DNA from: Bacteroidota bacterium
GTDB lineage: Bacteria > Bacteroidota > Bacteroidia > AKYH767-A > OLB10
Assembly: GCA_016713525.1 (NCBI GenBank)
Contig: JADJOZ010000008.1
Coordinates: 62,001-126,000, forward strand
Direction: 5' to 3'
Length of the DNA stretch: 64,000 bases
In this document: positions 54,714-64,000 of the stretch, piece by piece
Layout of the letters: every line of letters starts with the position of its first letter
Position numbering within the stretch: the stretch's first letter is position 1
Translations under genes and position numbers: made by a program
Notes under the pieces: generated by a model
Seen by the model: only the letters and a program-made list of their open reading frames with translations
Databases searched by the model: none
What the model was told of the DNA's origin: nothing

Positions 54714-54796
54714 CAATACTTGTTGAATAAAAATGGAGATTTATTGAAATAACTATATTTGTCCATGAACTTCATCAACAAAACCACATACTATTT

Positions 54797-55877
54797 ATGA
54801 AACTGGAGGGTGGTGGGGTCGGGGTTGTTGATGAATAGTCTGGGATTAAAAGAAATTGTTGAGGACTGGATTAAGCCTTTAGGAACTATTTTTATCAATT
54901 GTCTTAAATTAATCGCTATGCCCTTAATTCTGGCATCACTAATCACAGGCCTTGCCGAGTTAAAAGACTTTTCAAAACTTTCTAAAATGGGTGGCAATAC
55001 TATTGTCATTTATTTGTTTACAACTGCATTTGCGGTAAGTCTAGGACTGGTATTAGCTAATATCATTCAACCAGGAAGTTTTATAAATGAAGAGGCGCGG
55101 TCAACCTTACTTTCCACATTTGCCGGTGATGTCGATTCCAAAATCAGGCGAGCAACGTTTAAGTGGAGATGGAGGGCGTTACTGTTTGGTTGGTGAACAA
55201 AATTATTGACCTGATTATGTCAAAGGAACAAAGGGGGTTTTCTCCTTATTCGGAGGCATGGTTGTTGGAATTGGGGGTTTTTTTTTTTTTGGGGTTTTTT
55301 ATTTGTTTTTTTTTTACTTATGGTTTTGTTGGTTTTTTTTGCTGTTTGTGTTTGTTTACTGACGTTATTTTTAAACAGTGGCACAACTGGTAGCCTTCTC
55401 CACCAGTTCTTCTGCCGCGACATTACCTGTTACCATGGAATGTGCTACCGAACATTTAGGAGTTGAAGAGGAAGTAGCAAGTTTTGTTCTTCCATTGGGT
55501 GCAACTGTAAATATGGATGGCACTGCGTTGTACCAGGCAGTAGCTGCTATTTTTATTGCTCAGGTAATGAGTATCGATCTTACACTTTCGCAACAATTAA
55601 TGATCATTGTAACTGCAACTCTGGCAAGCATTGATCAGCAGCTGTTCCGGGTGCCGGAATGGTGATGCTGGTTATTGTTCTGGGTCAGGCCGGAATTCCT
55701 GAAGCAGGATTAGCTTTAATATTTGCTATCGATCGCCCCCTTGACATGTTTCGTACAGTGATAAATGTAAGTTCTGATGCTTGTGTGTCTACTTTGATTG
55801 CAAAGAAACAAGGGATGCTTCGGAACCCTGTTGCTAAAGAATGGGATGATAATTATAAAAAGGGGTCCTCCAAATAA
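54797..55877 (+). pseudogene. Dicarboxylate/amino acid:cation symporter, broken
   Basis: Conserved pieces of a DAACS transporter are recognisable: 'LIAMPLILASLITGLAEL' near the start, then 'LLAFSTSSSAATLPVTMEC'-type sequence (reading AQLVAFSTSSSAATLPVTME), 'VLPLGATVNMDGTALYQAV' and 'AIDRPLDMFRTVINVSSD'. They lie in several frames with stops between. The region 54803-54830 should encode the first membrane helix but is G/T-rich noise, 55140-55380 is shortened and contains long T and G runs, and around 55632 a substitution and deletion break the expected 'ASIGAAAVPGAG'. I think most damage is assembly error, although a dead gene is possible. The family imports C4-dicarboxylates or glutamate with sodium or protons. 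Confidence 0.75.
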
Positions 55878-55900
55878 TTTAATTTGTCATAAGTCTGTTC

Positions 55901-56482
55901 ATGAAAACACCCGCACATACCACCATTGATCAATACATACAGGCTCAACCCGATATTGCCAGAAGATATTTAGTGCAGATCCGTAAAACAATTTTATCTG
56001 TTGCACCGCATCTAAAAGAATCTATCAAATACGGCATGCCAACATTTGAATTCTATGGAAATGTGGTACATTTTGCTGCATGGAAGTCGCATATTGGCTT
56101 GTATGCAACTCCTTCAGGAAACGAAGCATTTGCAAAAGAACTAAAACCGTATGTTGTAAGTAAAGGTGCTATTCAATTCCCCTATGATCAGCAATTACCA
56201 GTTAAATTAATTACGCGGATAACCATTTTCAGAGTCCAGGAAAATTTATTCAAAGCTAAAGTTAAGAAGCTGAAAGTGAAACCCGACATCACTTATCATA
56301 AAGATGGTTCGATCTGGGCCATAGGGAAAATGAAAAATGGTCGACAGGAAGGAAAGTGGGAATGGTTTCGGAAAGATGGAACAATGTTGCGTTCCGGGAG
56401 TTTTAAGGATGGTAAACAGGTTGGTACTTGGGCAACATACGATAAGATGGGAGAAACATATAAAGAAACTATATTCAAATAA
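55901..56482 (+). CDS. DUF1801 domain fused to MORN-like repeats
   Basis: The 193-residue protein joins an N-terminal DUF1801 domain (about 1-112; 'TIDQYIQAQPDIARRYLVQIRKTI', 'ESIKYGMPTFEFYG', 'HIGLYATPSG') with a C-terminal MORN-type segment (about 130-190; 'SIWAIGKMKNGRQEGKWEWFRKDGTMLRSGSFKDGKQVG'). DUF1801 proteins are small, cytosolic and of unknown function, sometimes linked to nickel or phosphate responses. The MORN-like repeats usually mediate membrane or protein contacts. I have not often seen this fusion. It lies five bases upstream of ybeY and may be translated with it. Confidence 0.85.
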   Translation: MKTPAHTTIDQYIQAQPDIARRYLVQIRKTILSVAPHLKESIKYGMPTFEFYGNVVHFAAWKSHIGLYATPSGNEAFAKELKPYVVSKGAIQFPYDQQLPVKLITRITIFRVQENLFKAKVKKLKVKPDITYHKDGSIWAIGKMKNGRQEGKWEWFRKDGTMLRSGSFKDGKQVGTWATYDKMGETYKETIFK

Positions 56483-56487
56483 TAAAA

Positions 56488-56919
56488 ATGGAATCACCCA
56501 TCAGTTTTTTTAATGAAGATATAAAGTACATTCTTAAAAATAAAAATGCTATTCGTGAATGGATCACATCCGGAGTAAAAAAAGAAAAGCTTCGGATTGA
56601 AACGATCAACTATATTTTTTGCAGCGATAAATTCCTGAGAAAAATTAACAAGCAGTTTTTAAATCACGATTACTTTACGGATATCATCACTTTTCCTCAC
56701 GAACAATTTACGGCACAAATCGGAGGCGATATTTATATTAGTCTGGATCGAGTACGGGAGAACGCTGAGGAATTCAACCAATCTTTTACAAACGAGCTCC
56801 ACCGCGTTATGGCTCATGGGGTATTGCATTTATGCGGATACGGCGATAAATCAGAAGCCGAAGAGAAACTGATGCGTAAAATGGAAGAGAAGTGGCTTAA
56901 AGCGAGAAATTTTACTTAA
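56488..56919 (+). CDS. ybeY: Endoribonuclease YbeY (rRNA maturation factor)
   Basis: The 143-residue protein has the YbeY zinc motif in 'HRVMAHGVLHLCGYGDKSE' (His-x3-His then Gly-Tyr-Gly-Asp), 'NKQFLNHDYFTDIITFPHE' and 'GDIYISLDRV', giving a compact UPF0054 fold. Bacteroidota members have Asp rather than His as the third ligand, as here. The enzyme takes part in 16S rRNA 3' processing and ribosome quality control. It is convergent with the large T9SS gene at 56939 and separated from the RsbW-like gene at 51685 by about 4.4 kb. Confidence 0.95.
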   Translation: MESPISFFNEDIKYILKNKNAIREWITSGVKKEKLRIETINYIFCSDKFLRKINKQFLNHDYFTDIITFPHEQFTAQIGGDIYISLDRVRENAEEFNQSFTNELHRVMAHGVLHLCGYGDKSEAEEKLMRKMEEKWLKARNFT

Positions 56920-56938
56920 TCATCCTGAACTTCTTACC

Positions 56939-59900
56939 TCAGCGCTTTACCACCAGTTTCATAAACATCGGCTCAACCTTTTCATTGCTAAGTTTTACCT
57001 GATACATTCCGGAAGCAAAAGGTGACGAGTCCATGGAATATCCCGAAGCGATTTGTTGCTTTTCAAACACGATTCTTCCATTCATGTCTGTTAATGTAAA
57101 ATCATATTCCATATCGCCATCAAAATAAACCGTAAATTCATCTGAGGCGGGATTAGGAACTCCGATCAGACTGTTCTTATCGGTTAGCATCACAGCTACT
57201 ATTTCAGAATAAGAACTTCTTCCATCAAAGTCGGTTTGTTTCAAACGGTAATAGGATAATCCGCGATAAGGTTCGGTATCGGTGAACGCATACGACAATT
57301 GATAATTGCTGTTGCCGGCACCATCGGTTATTCCGGCTGTTTCGAAATCAATTCCATTTTTACTTCGTTCAATTGTAAAATAATCGTTGTCGATTTCAGA
57401 TGCAGTAACCCAATCACATCTCACATCTTTATTATCGACGGGCTTTGCATTGAATGATAATAATTCAATTGGCAACGGAGAAACCTGACCCAGCTTTAGC
57501 GTGAATATATCCATTGGAAATCCGGTTGCCGTTAATGTAAATGAAGGTGGAAAAGGATCAAAATCTACTGTTCCACTAAAGTTACCTACGGTATAAACAT
57601 AAAAGAGACTGTCAACAGCAACGCCCTGAGCATTATCATTAACTGTGCCTCCGATATTATAAAACCAGCAGGTACTGTCGGCAACTCTTAAACTCAACAC
57701 AAATCCATCTGTACCACCATTGGCAACAATATTTTGTGTTTGAGAAATAAACGGATTAATATCCATTGTCCCACTAAAAGTTCCGGAGACATAAACATTA
57801 TTTAATTTATCAATAGTAATAGCGGATGGCAGATCACCCCCGGTTCCCTTTAAATGACCGGTCCACAAATGATTTCCATTAGGATCGAGCTTTTGAATAT
57901 AACCGTCATTATTTGTGAGCCCACCGGAAGTTGCCAAAGTATAAACACCGGGCCCCGGATCAAAATCGGCGTTAAATTTGAAATGGCCCGTATGATATAC
58001 ATTTCCAATATTATCAGTTATGATGTCTGTCCCTACATCATCCAATCCACTACCAATAGATTTTGCCCAAAGCAAATTTCCGGCACTGGATAATTTCAAA
58101 ACAAAAATATCGGCAACACCAACTGAAGTATAATTTAAAGTTCCTGCATTCGGATCAAAGTCGGCAGTGCCGGAATAATAACCTGTCACCAATACATTGT
58201 TTGAAGGATCAACTGTAATTCCATTTCCAATATCATAAGCCGTTGCGGAACCAATAGTTTTAGCCCAACCGAATCCACCGGCCGTATCAAGTTTCAACAC
58301 AAAAATATCGGATGTATTTGCGGCTGATACAAGATTTGACGTTCCGGCATTGGGATTGAAATCAACCGTACCTTTATAATTCCCTGTCAGATAAACGCTA
58401 TTGCCTTTTGCCGAAATTGCAGATACTTCTTCATTATTAGCATTCCCAATTCTTCTGGCCCAGACGGTTTGAAAATTTTTATTATATTTAATGATAAAAA
58501 TATCTTTACCACCAGCAGAGGTAACATTTATGGCAGGATCGAAACGGTGCTTTTCAAGGTTAGCAATCTGTTCAAAAGTGCCGGCAACGAAAATATTTCC
58601 CCCGGTATCCTGACAAACTGCAGTTACCTCATCATTTCCGGGACCACCAAATTCATAGGTTGACAATCCGCTATAACCTGTCAGACTGGTAGATGAAAGC
58701 ATTGCATTTTTATTTGCAATGTTATAATTATAAGAAATTTGAGATGATCCTAGTGCTGATCCTCCTGCAACAATTCTGGTAGTTACCTGTTTTGAGAGGC
58801 ACTGGACAGAAAGAATACCATTAGAGCCAACACTATGTGACCATACATGATCCAGAATTAAAGTTAGTCTAACAGAAAAAACATCTTCTGACCCTCGTGA
58901 TGTTTTAAGATTAATTGCCGCCCCGGGATCAAAGTCTGATGTGCCTTTAAAACTTCCGGTAACGATAAAATTACTTCCCGGAGTAAGCACCAAATCGTAA
59001 ATTATTTCATCCATGTTTCCTGCAAAAACTGCATGATCAACATAATCACCGTTTGCCGATAATTTCAGTACCAAAGCATCGTCATTTGAGGCTAATCCGA
59101 AGTATGAGGGAGTTGCAACAACCGTGACAACACCCGCATTGGGATCAACATCTTTCGAATACCTAAACCCTGATGTCATCACAAGGTATGGAGTTGCACC
59201 TTGTGATACAGCAATATTAATATAAGACGACCATGCGTTTTGTGAAAATGTTTTCGACCAGGTGAATGCTCCTGCAGAATTCAATTTCAATAAGCATGGC
59301 ACTCCGTTAACTGTGTTCATGTTGCTTACTCCGGCTGTAATATCAAAGTCAATTGTGCCCCCGAATGAGTACATGGCTACATATACATTTTCATAAGCAT
59401 CCGTTTTTATATCACGTGGCCAAAGACCAACTGACGCTCCAACAACTACACCTCCCCACACATAATTGCCAACATTAGAATATTTTGCAATGTATACACC
59501 ATCATTTGTATTGGCATTAGCGGTGACCGTTGGAGCTCCGGGATCTAAATCCATTGATCCATTTAACCAACCCGTAATTATAATATTATCTAAATCATCC
59601 ACTGTAACCGATTCGGGATAATTCCCATCAATTACAGTAGCTAAAGAAGACGTAGTTCTTAATTGCTTTGCCCAGGTGAACGCACCTGCTGCAGAAACTT
59701 CCATAATGTAAGTATCACAAAAAGCTCCTGCTATAACATTAAAGGTAAGGACACCTGCGTCAAAATTAATATCAGTTGATCCAAAGAATTCACCAGCTAC
59801 TATAAGATTATAATTCAGATCAAAATCCATTGAAGCTACGTTCACACTTTGAGACGTCTGACCCAATTGCTTTGCCCAAATAAAAGTTCCATTGATGTTT

Positions 59901-60393
59901 AATTTAACTAATACCACACCATTTGCAAATGCAGGCTGAGTAAAAGAGGCCACCCCGCTCCGGGATCGACATCTATAGTACCACCGAAACCGATTGCCAT
60001 ATATACATTACCTCCTGGATCAACTGCCATTGCCGAAATATATTCAGTTGATGTACCTCCAATTTTATAAGCCCAAACCAAATTTCCGGCAGCATCCGAT
60101 TTCATTATAAAAATATCGGCACCTCCAGAAGGAGTCAAATTCACAATTCCCGCTCCCGGATCAAAATCAGTGGTTATTTCAAAACTTCCAGCTACATAAG
60201 CATTGGCTCCTGCATCGGTACCCACCAATTCACCTTGTTCAAGTCCAGAGCCGGTTCCGAAGCGAGCCCATTCAAAAGTCTGGAATTGAGCCTGACTGGT
60301 TGACTGAAACAAAATAATAATGAATAATGTCAGAAACCACAACCTGCTTACAGAAAGCTTGTTGTATTTAAAGTCATTAATAAATGGGTACAT
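56939..60393 (-). CDS. Large beta-propeller-repeat (SBBP-like) surface protein with T9SS domain (frameshifted)
   Basis: About 1151 residues once repaired. The ATG at 60391-60393 gives a signal peptide ('LWFLTLFIIILFQSTSQAQ'). The body has about twenty repeats of 'G.....D.DPGAG......GG.DIFv.K.d..GnfvWAK..G', the SBBP-type beta-propeller unit, followed by 'LPIELLSFNAKPVDNKDVRCDW' and a T9SS type A domain ('FASGMYQVKLSNEKVEPMFMKLVVKR'). The frame breaks at a four-base run (GGGG on the coding strand) near 59955; adding one G gives 'DVDPGAGVASFTQPAFANG'. A dyad TTACCA-N4-TGGTAA lies 51 bases upstream. It is the likely output of the neighbouring two-component system. Confidence 0.8.
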
Positions 60394-60444
60394 GGCAGAA
60401 TAAGAATAATTTACAAATAAATTAAAAATTGATGCTTCAGGCAA

Positions 60445-60460
60445 TTACCAAAGGTGGTAA
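60445..60460. promoter_or_regulatory. Dyad TTACCA-N4-TGGTAA upstream of the surface-protein gene
   Basis: The inverted repeat is perfect over 12 bases with a four-base centre. It lies 51 bases upstream of the leftward start at 60393. Similar sites occur at 61234 and 63792. Confidence 0.65.
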
Positions 60461-60537
60461 CTTTTAGCAGGTCAGGCAATACCCGAAAAGGTGTATATTT
60501 TGGCCTAAAATGCAATTAAGTACAACTTTTGACCGCA

Positions 60538-61185
60538 TTAAAAGAAGCCGAAGATGTTTTTGTTGATGGCTTTTGCCACTGCTTCAGTCATGGAGCTGAC
60601 ATGCAGTTTCTCATAAATTTTCTTCATATGCGCGCGCACCGTGTCATACGAAATGCACAACTCATCGGCAATCATTTTATAACTTTTGCCTTTGACCAAC
60701 AGCCCTAAAACCTCTCTTTCGCGAGCCGATAAATTAAAATCTTCCTCTGAATCGGGCTTTCCGCTTTGAAACTGATTCAACACCTTTTTGGCAACGCTTG
60801 GCGACATTGGAGCACCGCCATTATGCACTTCCACAATGGCATCAAGCAGTTTTGCTGATCCCGCATTTTTTAAAATATATCCACTTGCACCCGCTTTCAG
60901 TGCTGCAAAAATCCGGTCATCATCATCGAATACTGTCTGCATCAAAATATGAATATCCGGGAAAAACTTCCGTATTAAAACAACACCTTCAATACCATTA
61001 ATTCCGGGCATATCAATATCCATGACTACGACATGAGGATTCGAATCTGTGATATTATCCTTTAATTGTTTGCAATTCGGGAAGGATCCCACCAGCTCCA
61101 GGTTATCAGTATCACCAATCAATAGCGAAATTGAATCCCGAAGAAGTGCATTGTCATCAAAAATTGCTACCCGAATTTTGTTCAT
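60538..61185 (-). CDS. NarL/LuxR-family response regulator
   Basis: The 215-residue regulator has a receiver (acidic pocket 'IFDDN', phospho-Asp 56 in 'VVVMDIDMPGINGIEG', Lys in 'GYILKNAGSAK') and a LuxR-type HTH ('SAREREVLGLLVKGKSYKMIADELCISYDTVRAHMKKIYEKLHV', about 150-195). It is encoded downstream of the kinase gene at 61305 and probably receives phosphate from it. LuxR-type domains recognise dyads, and three dyads of one form flank this locus. Its own upstream region carries one, suggesting autoregulation. Confidence 0.95.
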   Translation of the reverse strand: MNKIRVAIFDDNALLRDSISLLIGDTDNLELVGSFPNCKQLKDNITDSNPHVVVMDIDMPGINGIEGVVLIRKFFPDIHILMQTVFDDDDRIFAALKAGASGYILKNAGSAKLLDAIVEVHNGGAPMSPSVAKKVLNQFQSGKPDSEEDFNLSAREREVLGLLVKGKSYKMIADELCISYDTVRAHMKKIYEKLHVSSMTEAVAKAINKNIFGFF

Positions 61186-61218
61186 CCGATTAAAATTAAC
61201 TGCAAAGAAACGTTGAAA

Positions 61219-61249
61219 TTACCATTCACTCAATTACTAATAGTGGTAA
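61219..61249. promoter_or_regulatory. Dyad TTACTA-N4-TGGTAA and a half-site upstream of the response-regulator gene
   Basis: TTACTA (61234-61239), four bases and TGGTAA (61244-61249) match the dyad at 60445 with one change; the arms extend by A/T on both sides. A separate half-site TTACCA lies at 61219-61224. The site is 49-64 bases upstream of the start at 61185. Confidence 0.6.
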
Positions 61250-61304
61250 TCGTTGGAATGGCTGAATAGCTACAAAAAATCATAATTAGTTACTTATCAA
61301 TTAA

Positions 61305-63675
61305 TTAATCTGTCTTAAAAGTTATACGTACTATAGCTCCGGATGGTTCTGCCTTGCCCAGATACAGTTCTCCACCGATATCTTTTGCCCGCGATTTTAA
61401 ATTATGCAGTCCGTTTCCACCTAGTCCGTTGCCATTGGTCAGTGCCGGAAAGCCAACGCCATCGTCAGCTATTTCGAGATGCAAAACACCCGATTTACTC
61501 TTCAACGATACCATTACATTTTTCGCCCCGGCATGTTTAACGATGTTATGAATGGCTTCTTTGAAAATGAGGAATAAATTTTTTCTTTTTTCGGGCGATA
61601 AAACCAGTGGCAATAAATCGTTTTCAAAGTCAAACTGGAAGGAAGTTCCATTAGGTGAAAGCATCATCGCTGAAAATGCAAGCATCCTGTTTTTTAACTG
61701 ATCTATTGATTCGTTCCCCGGATTTAAACTCCATACAATATCACTCATTTTATCGATGAGATCACGCGAAGCAAAACTGATTTTATTTAATACTTCTTCA
61801 TTGCCTGCATTCTTCAATGCTCTGTTTTTCGCTACATCACTGTATACAGAAATGCTGCTCAGTGTACTACCTAAATCATCGTGCAATTCCCGACTGATTC
61901 GTAACCGTTCTTCTATTAATGATATTCTTTTTTCACTTTGTTTTTTCCTGTTAAAATGGACAAACAACAAATACGCAGCAACCAATGTAATCAGCACTGC
62001 TATTAATGAAACATTTCGCAGCGATTTTTCTTTGGCACTTATCTGGTTTGCGAGATCCAGATTTTTTGCACTCATCTCCAGGTCCGCCTGCTGAAGCAAT
62101 AATTTTTTCCGCTGATTTTCTTCATTCAAACGCACTTCTGTCAATTGAAGATCTTTAATCTTCGCTTCATTTTCAGCCAATGCCAATTGATCTTCCTTAC
62201 TCTTGTTTTTTGATGTTTCCAGAATTAATTGTTGCTCTCGTTGTTCCAGAATAAGCTTGTTAATTTTTTGCTCCGAAAGCAACCGTTGAATTTCTTCCTG
62301 CTTTTGTGCAGTTTGAAATTTGCTCTCAGCCTCGACTATAATTCTTGCCTTTTCTGCATTGTAAATGGAATCCTGCAGCAACTTATATTTTTGAAAATAC
62401 TTCAGCGCTCCGGAATAGTTTCCACTTTTTTCATAAATTTTGGATAGTAAATCCGATGCATCCATTACTTTTTTAATATCATTAATAGCAACCGCCTGCG
62501 AATAACTTTTTTCAGCATAAAAACCTGCGCTATCCAAATTATTCAGTTGAAAATAATTGAGCCCGATTAAGTTAATCAGATAGGGCAAATCCGTGGTTGC
62601 ATTTAATTTTTCACCAATTTCCAATCCCGTTCTTGCATGAAAAATTGATTTCACATAATCCATTTTTTCATAGTGTAAATCGGCAAAACCACTGTTTGCC
62701 GCCATGGTAAAGTAAACATTTTTGTTTGCAACTGCAGCAGTCATTGCTTTTTCGAAATATGTTTCCGCATCCTGGTATTTCTTCTCTAATAAATAGGCAT
62801 TTCCTTTCTCCAGATAAATTCGAGCAATTCTGTTTTTGATTCCTGAACTTAGCGAAAGATCTAATGCCTTATCATAATATTCATGTGATTTAGGAAAATT
62901 ATTCTGGTTGTAAAAAATATTCGCCAGCGTAATATAAACCCAGATTTCATCATTGGAATTTCCCGATTTCTTATGGTATTCCAATGCACTTAAACCTGTT
63001 TTTACCGCTTCATCAAAATTTTGTTGCTCAAAATAAATATTGCAAATTTTATTCAAAGTAGATCCAATGTCTGCAGTTGAATTGGATTTCTTAGCCAACC
63101 TTAATGCATCATTCGAATAATAAAGTGCACTATCAAACTTGTTTAGAAAAGTGTAATTATTAGCAATAGCATTATAAGTCCAAATCAGACTTGATGTATC
63201 TTTAAATTCTTCATAAATAACCTGGCATTTTTTTAAGATGTCAATCCGTTTCTGATTTTGAGTTCCTAATGCTGTACTAAGTGTTCCAAGCGACTTGGCG
63301 TATGGAATTTTATACGGACTCTTCTCCAATATTTCACATGCTTTGGTAGCATAAGCTAATGTGGAATCGTAATTCCTTATAATTAAAATAGGCAGCACGC
63401 TGATTTAAAACTACACCCTTAAAATAAACAGATTGCTGTCCCTTCGCGATCTCTTCAGCTTTAATCAAATAGTCATTTGCCAGATCAATTTTTGAACGTG
63501 CATTTAAACTGAAAAGTTTTGTCAACGCAACAAATCGCAACGAATCATTGGAGGCTTCCGCCAGATTCGATTCCCATTTTTCGATTTCGGTTTGCTGTCC
63601 AAATACCTTCGCGGGAAGGCAAAAAATCAATATGAAGGTTATCCCAAATAAAGCACTCTTTATACAGTTATTCAT
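61305..63675 (-). CDS. TPR-containing sensor histidine kinase (frameshifted)
   Basis: About 789 residues once one base is removed: signal peptide ('LPAKVFGQQ'), tetratricopeptide repeats (about 30-410), a long coiled coil ('LILEQREQQLILETSKNKSKEDQLALAEN'-type sequence, about 420-560), a transmembrane helix ('SLIAVLITLVAAYLLFV'), a HisKA_3 region with the phospho-His in 'ISRELHDDLGSTLSS' and a HATPase domain ('DDGVGFPALTNGNGLGGNGL'). The break near 63380 is an extra G; correcting it reads 'AAYFNYKNYDSTLAYATKAC'. It is the sensor of the regulator at 60538 and parallels the kinase at 15965. Confidence 0.85.
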
Positions 63676-63734
63676 AAATTACTCTTAATGGGTATCAATT
63701 CTTCAAATATAAAGATATCCGGCTGGTTACCAAA

Positions 63735-63807
63735 TACCTGAAATCAGGTATCATCTTCACCAAATGTGCCCCCGTATTTCGGGCTGTACAATTACCAAAT
63801 GTGGTGA
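63735..63807. promoter_or_regulatory. Cluster of dyads upstream of the TPR kinase gene
   Basis: TACCTG-N4-CAGGTA (63735-63750), a partial TCACCA-AATG-TG (63757-63768) and TTACCA-AATG-TGGTGA (63792-63807) lie 60-132 bases upstream of the leftward start at 63675. The last matches the sites at 60445 and 61234 with one change. Confidence 0.55.
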
Positions 63808-64000
63808 ATTTTTGGGGTGATTGATAAAATTATTTTAGTTTAGATTATGATGTATTAAACTTATTACCAGTTATTTACATCTTTATTATGTATTTTGAGT
63901 CAACACTGCCAAATGTTAATATGGGTCTCCGAAAGCAACAACCCATTGACATGAGTCGGTTTTCTTCTCAAATTTGCTTAAGATGTGTGAATTCTGTTTC
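63808..64000. other. Window-edge intergenic sequence
   Basis: No supported gene lies here. A frame opening at the ATG at 63888 is still open at the window end (about 37 codons, with a CLRC motif) but has no recognisable sequence, so I leave it uncalled. Confidence 0.4.

Noticed and set aside
63888..64000. Frame open to the window edge
   Set aside because: Only 37 codons are visible with no family resemblance, so it cannot be supported as a gene.

Overview
This window reads as chromosomal DNA of an AT-rich, uncultured-type member of the Bacteroidota (Chitinophagales/Sphingobacteriales-like). The evidence is the number of secreted proteins ending in type IX secretion (T9SS) type A sorting domains (at 6790, 8739, 13859, 35875, 37832, 53373 and 56939), -7 boxes of the Bacteroidota form TAnnTTTG just upstream of starts (2084, 18021, 43864, 48297, 52278), and family content (NRDE, YHS, DUF4175, SatD-like, propeller-type LytS/LytTR sensors). 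I saw no rRNA, tRNA, CRISPR array, insertion sequence or prophage.

Layout. 1-8.7 kb: the start of a leftward secreted protein, an SRPBCC protein, a Crp/Fnr regulator, a tightly packed rightward run (outer-membrane-type protein, YHS, DoxX, DinB, NRDE, ATP-grasp, LysE-like, glycosidase-like T9SS protein), then a lipoprotein MsrB. 8.7-21.5 kb: LamG protein, M13 peptidase, cytochrome c'-like protein, a block of 31-bp and 12-bp tandem repeats, zinc peptidase, YHYH protein, YceI, a TPR histidine kinase, an unrecognised conserved protein, a DUF6445-like oxygenase, OsmC. 21.5-37.7 kb: the most distinctive locus, with two propeller histidine kinase/LytTR response regulator pairs around two paralogous surface proteins built of 17-residue NTTG repeats, a 41-residue membrane peptide and a globin-gene remnant. 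Direct repeats of 20-bp period lie in front of these genes and look like LytTR operators. 37.7-48.3 kb: BNR/PKD surface protein, two small exported proteins, glycosyltransferase, rRNA-methyltransferase-like gene, then about 1.4 kb of non-coding modular repeats, acyltransferase, PNPOx protein. 48.3-56.9 kb: DUF4175 and RsbW-like genes, a SatD/HTH plus membrane-protein pair behind three exactly spaced operators, a GH18 chitinase, a ruined dicarboxylate symporter, DUF1801-MORN, ybeY. 56.9-64 kb: a large propeller-repeat T9SS protein and a NarL-type two-component system that share TTACCA-N4-TGGTAA dyads.

How they fit together. The cell appears to invest in surface proteins under extracellular sensing: three complete sensor/regulator pairs each sit next to a large exported repeat protein and carry cis-dyads or direct repeats shared between the regulator and cargo promoters. 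Those regulatory links are inference from sequence, not demonstrated.

Quality warning. At least eight genes are split by single-base indels, mostly inside homopolymers, one more by a single TGA, and two stretches (54.8-55.4 kb and about 45.0 kb) are G/T- or G-rich nonsense. I read these mainly as sequencing or assembly errors, and annotate the split genes as single loci.
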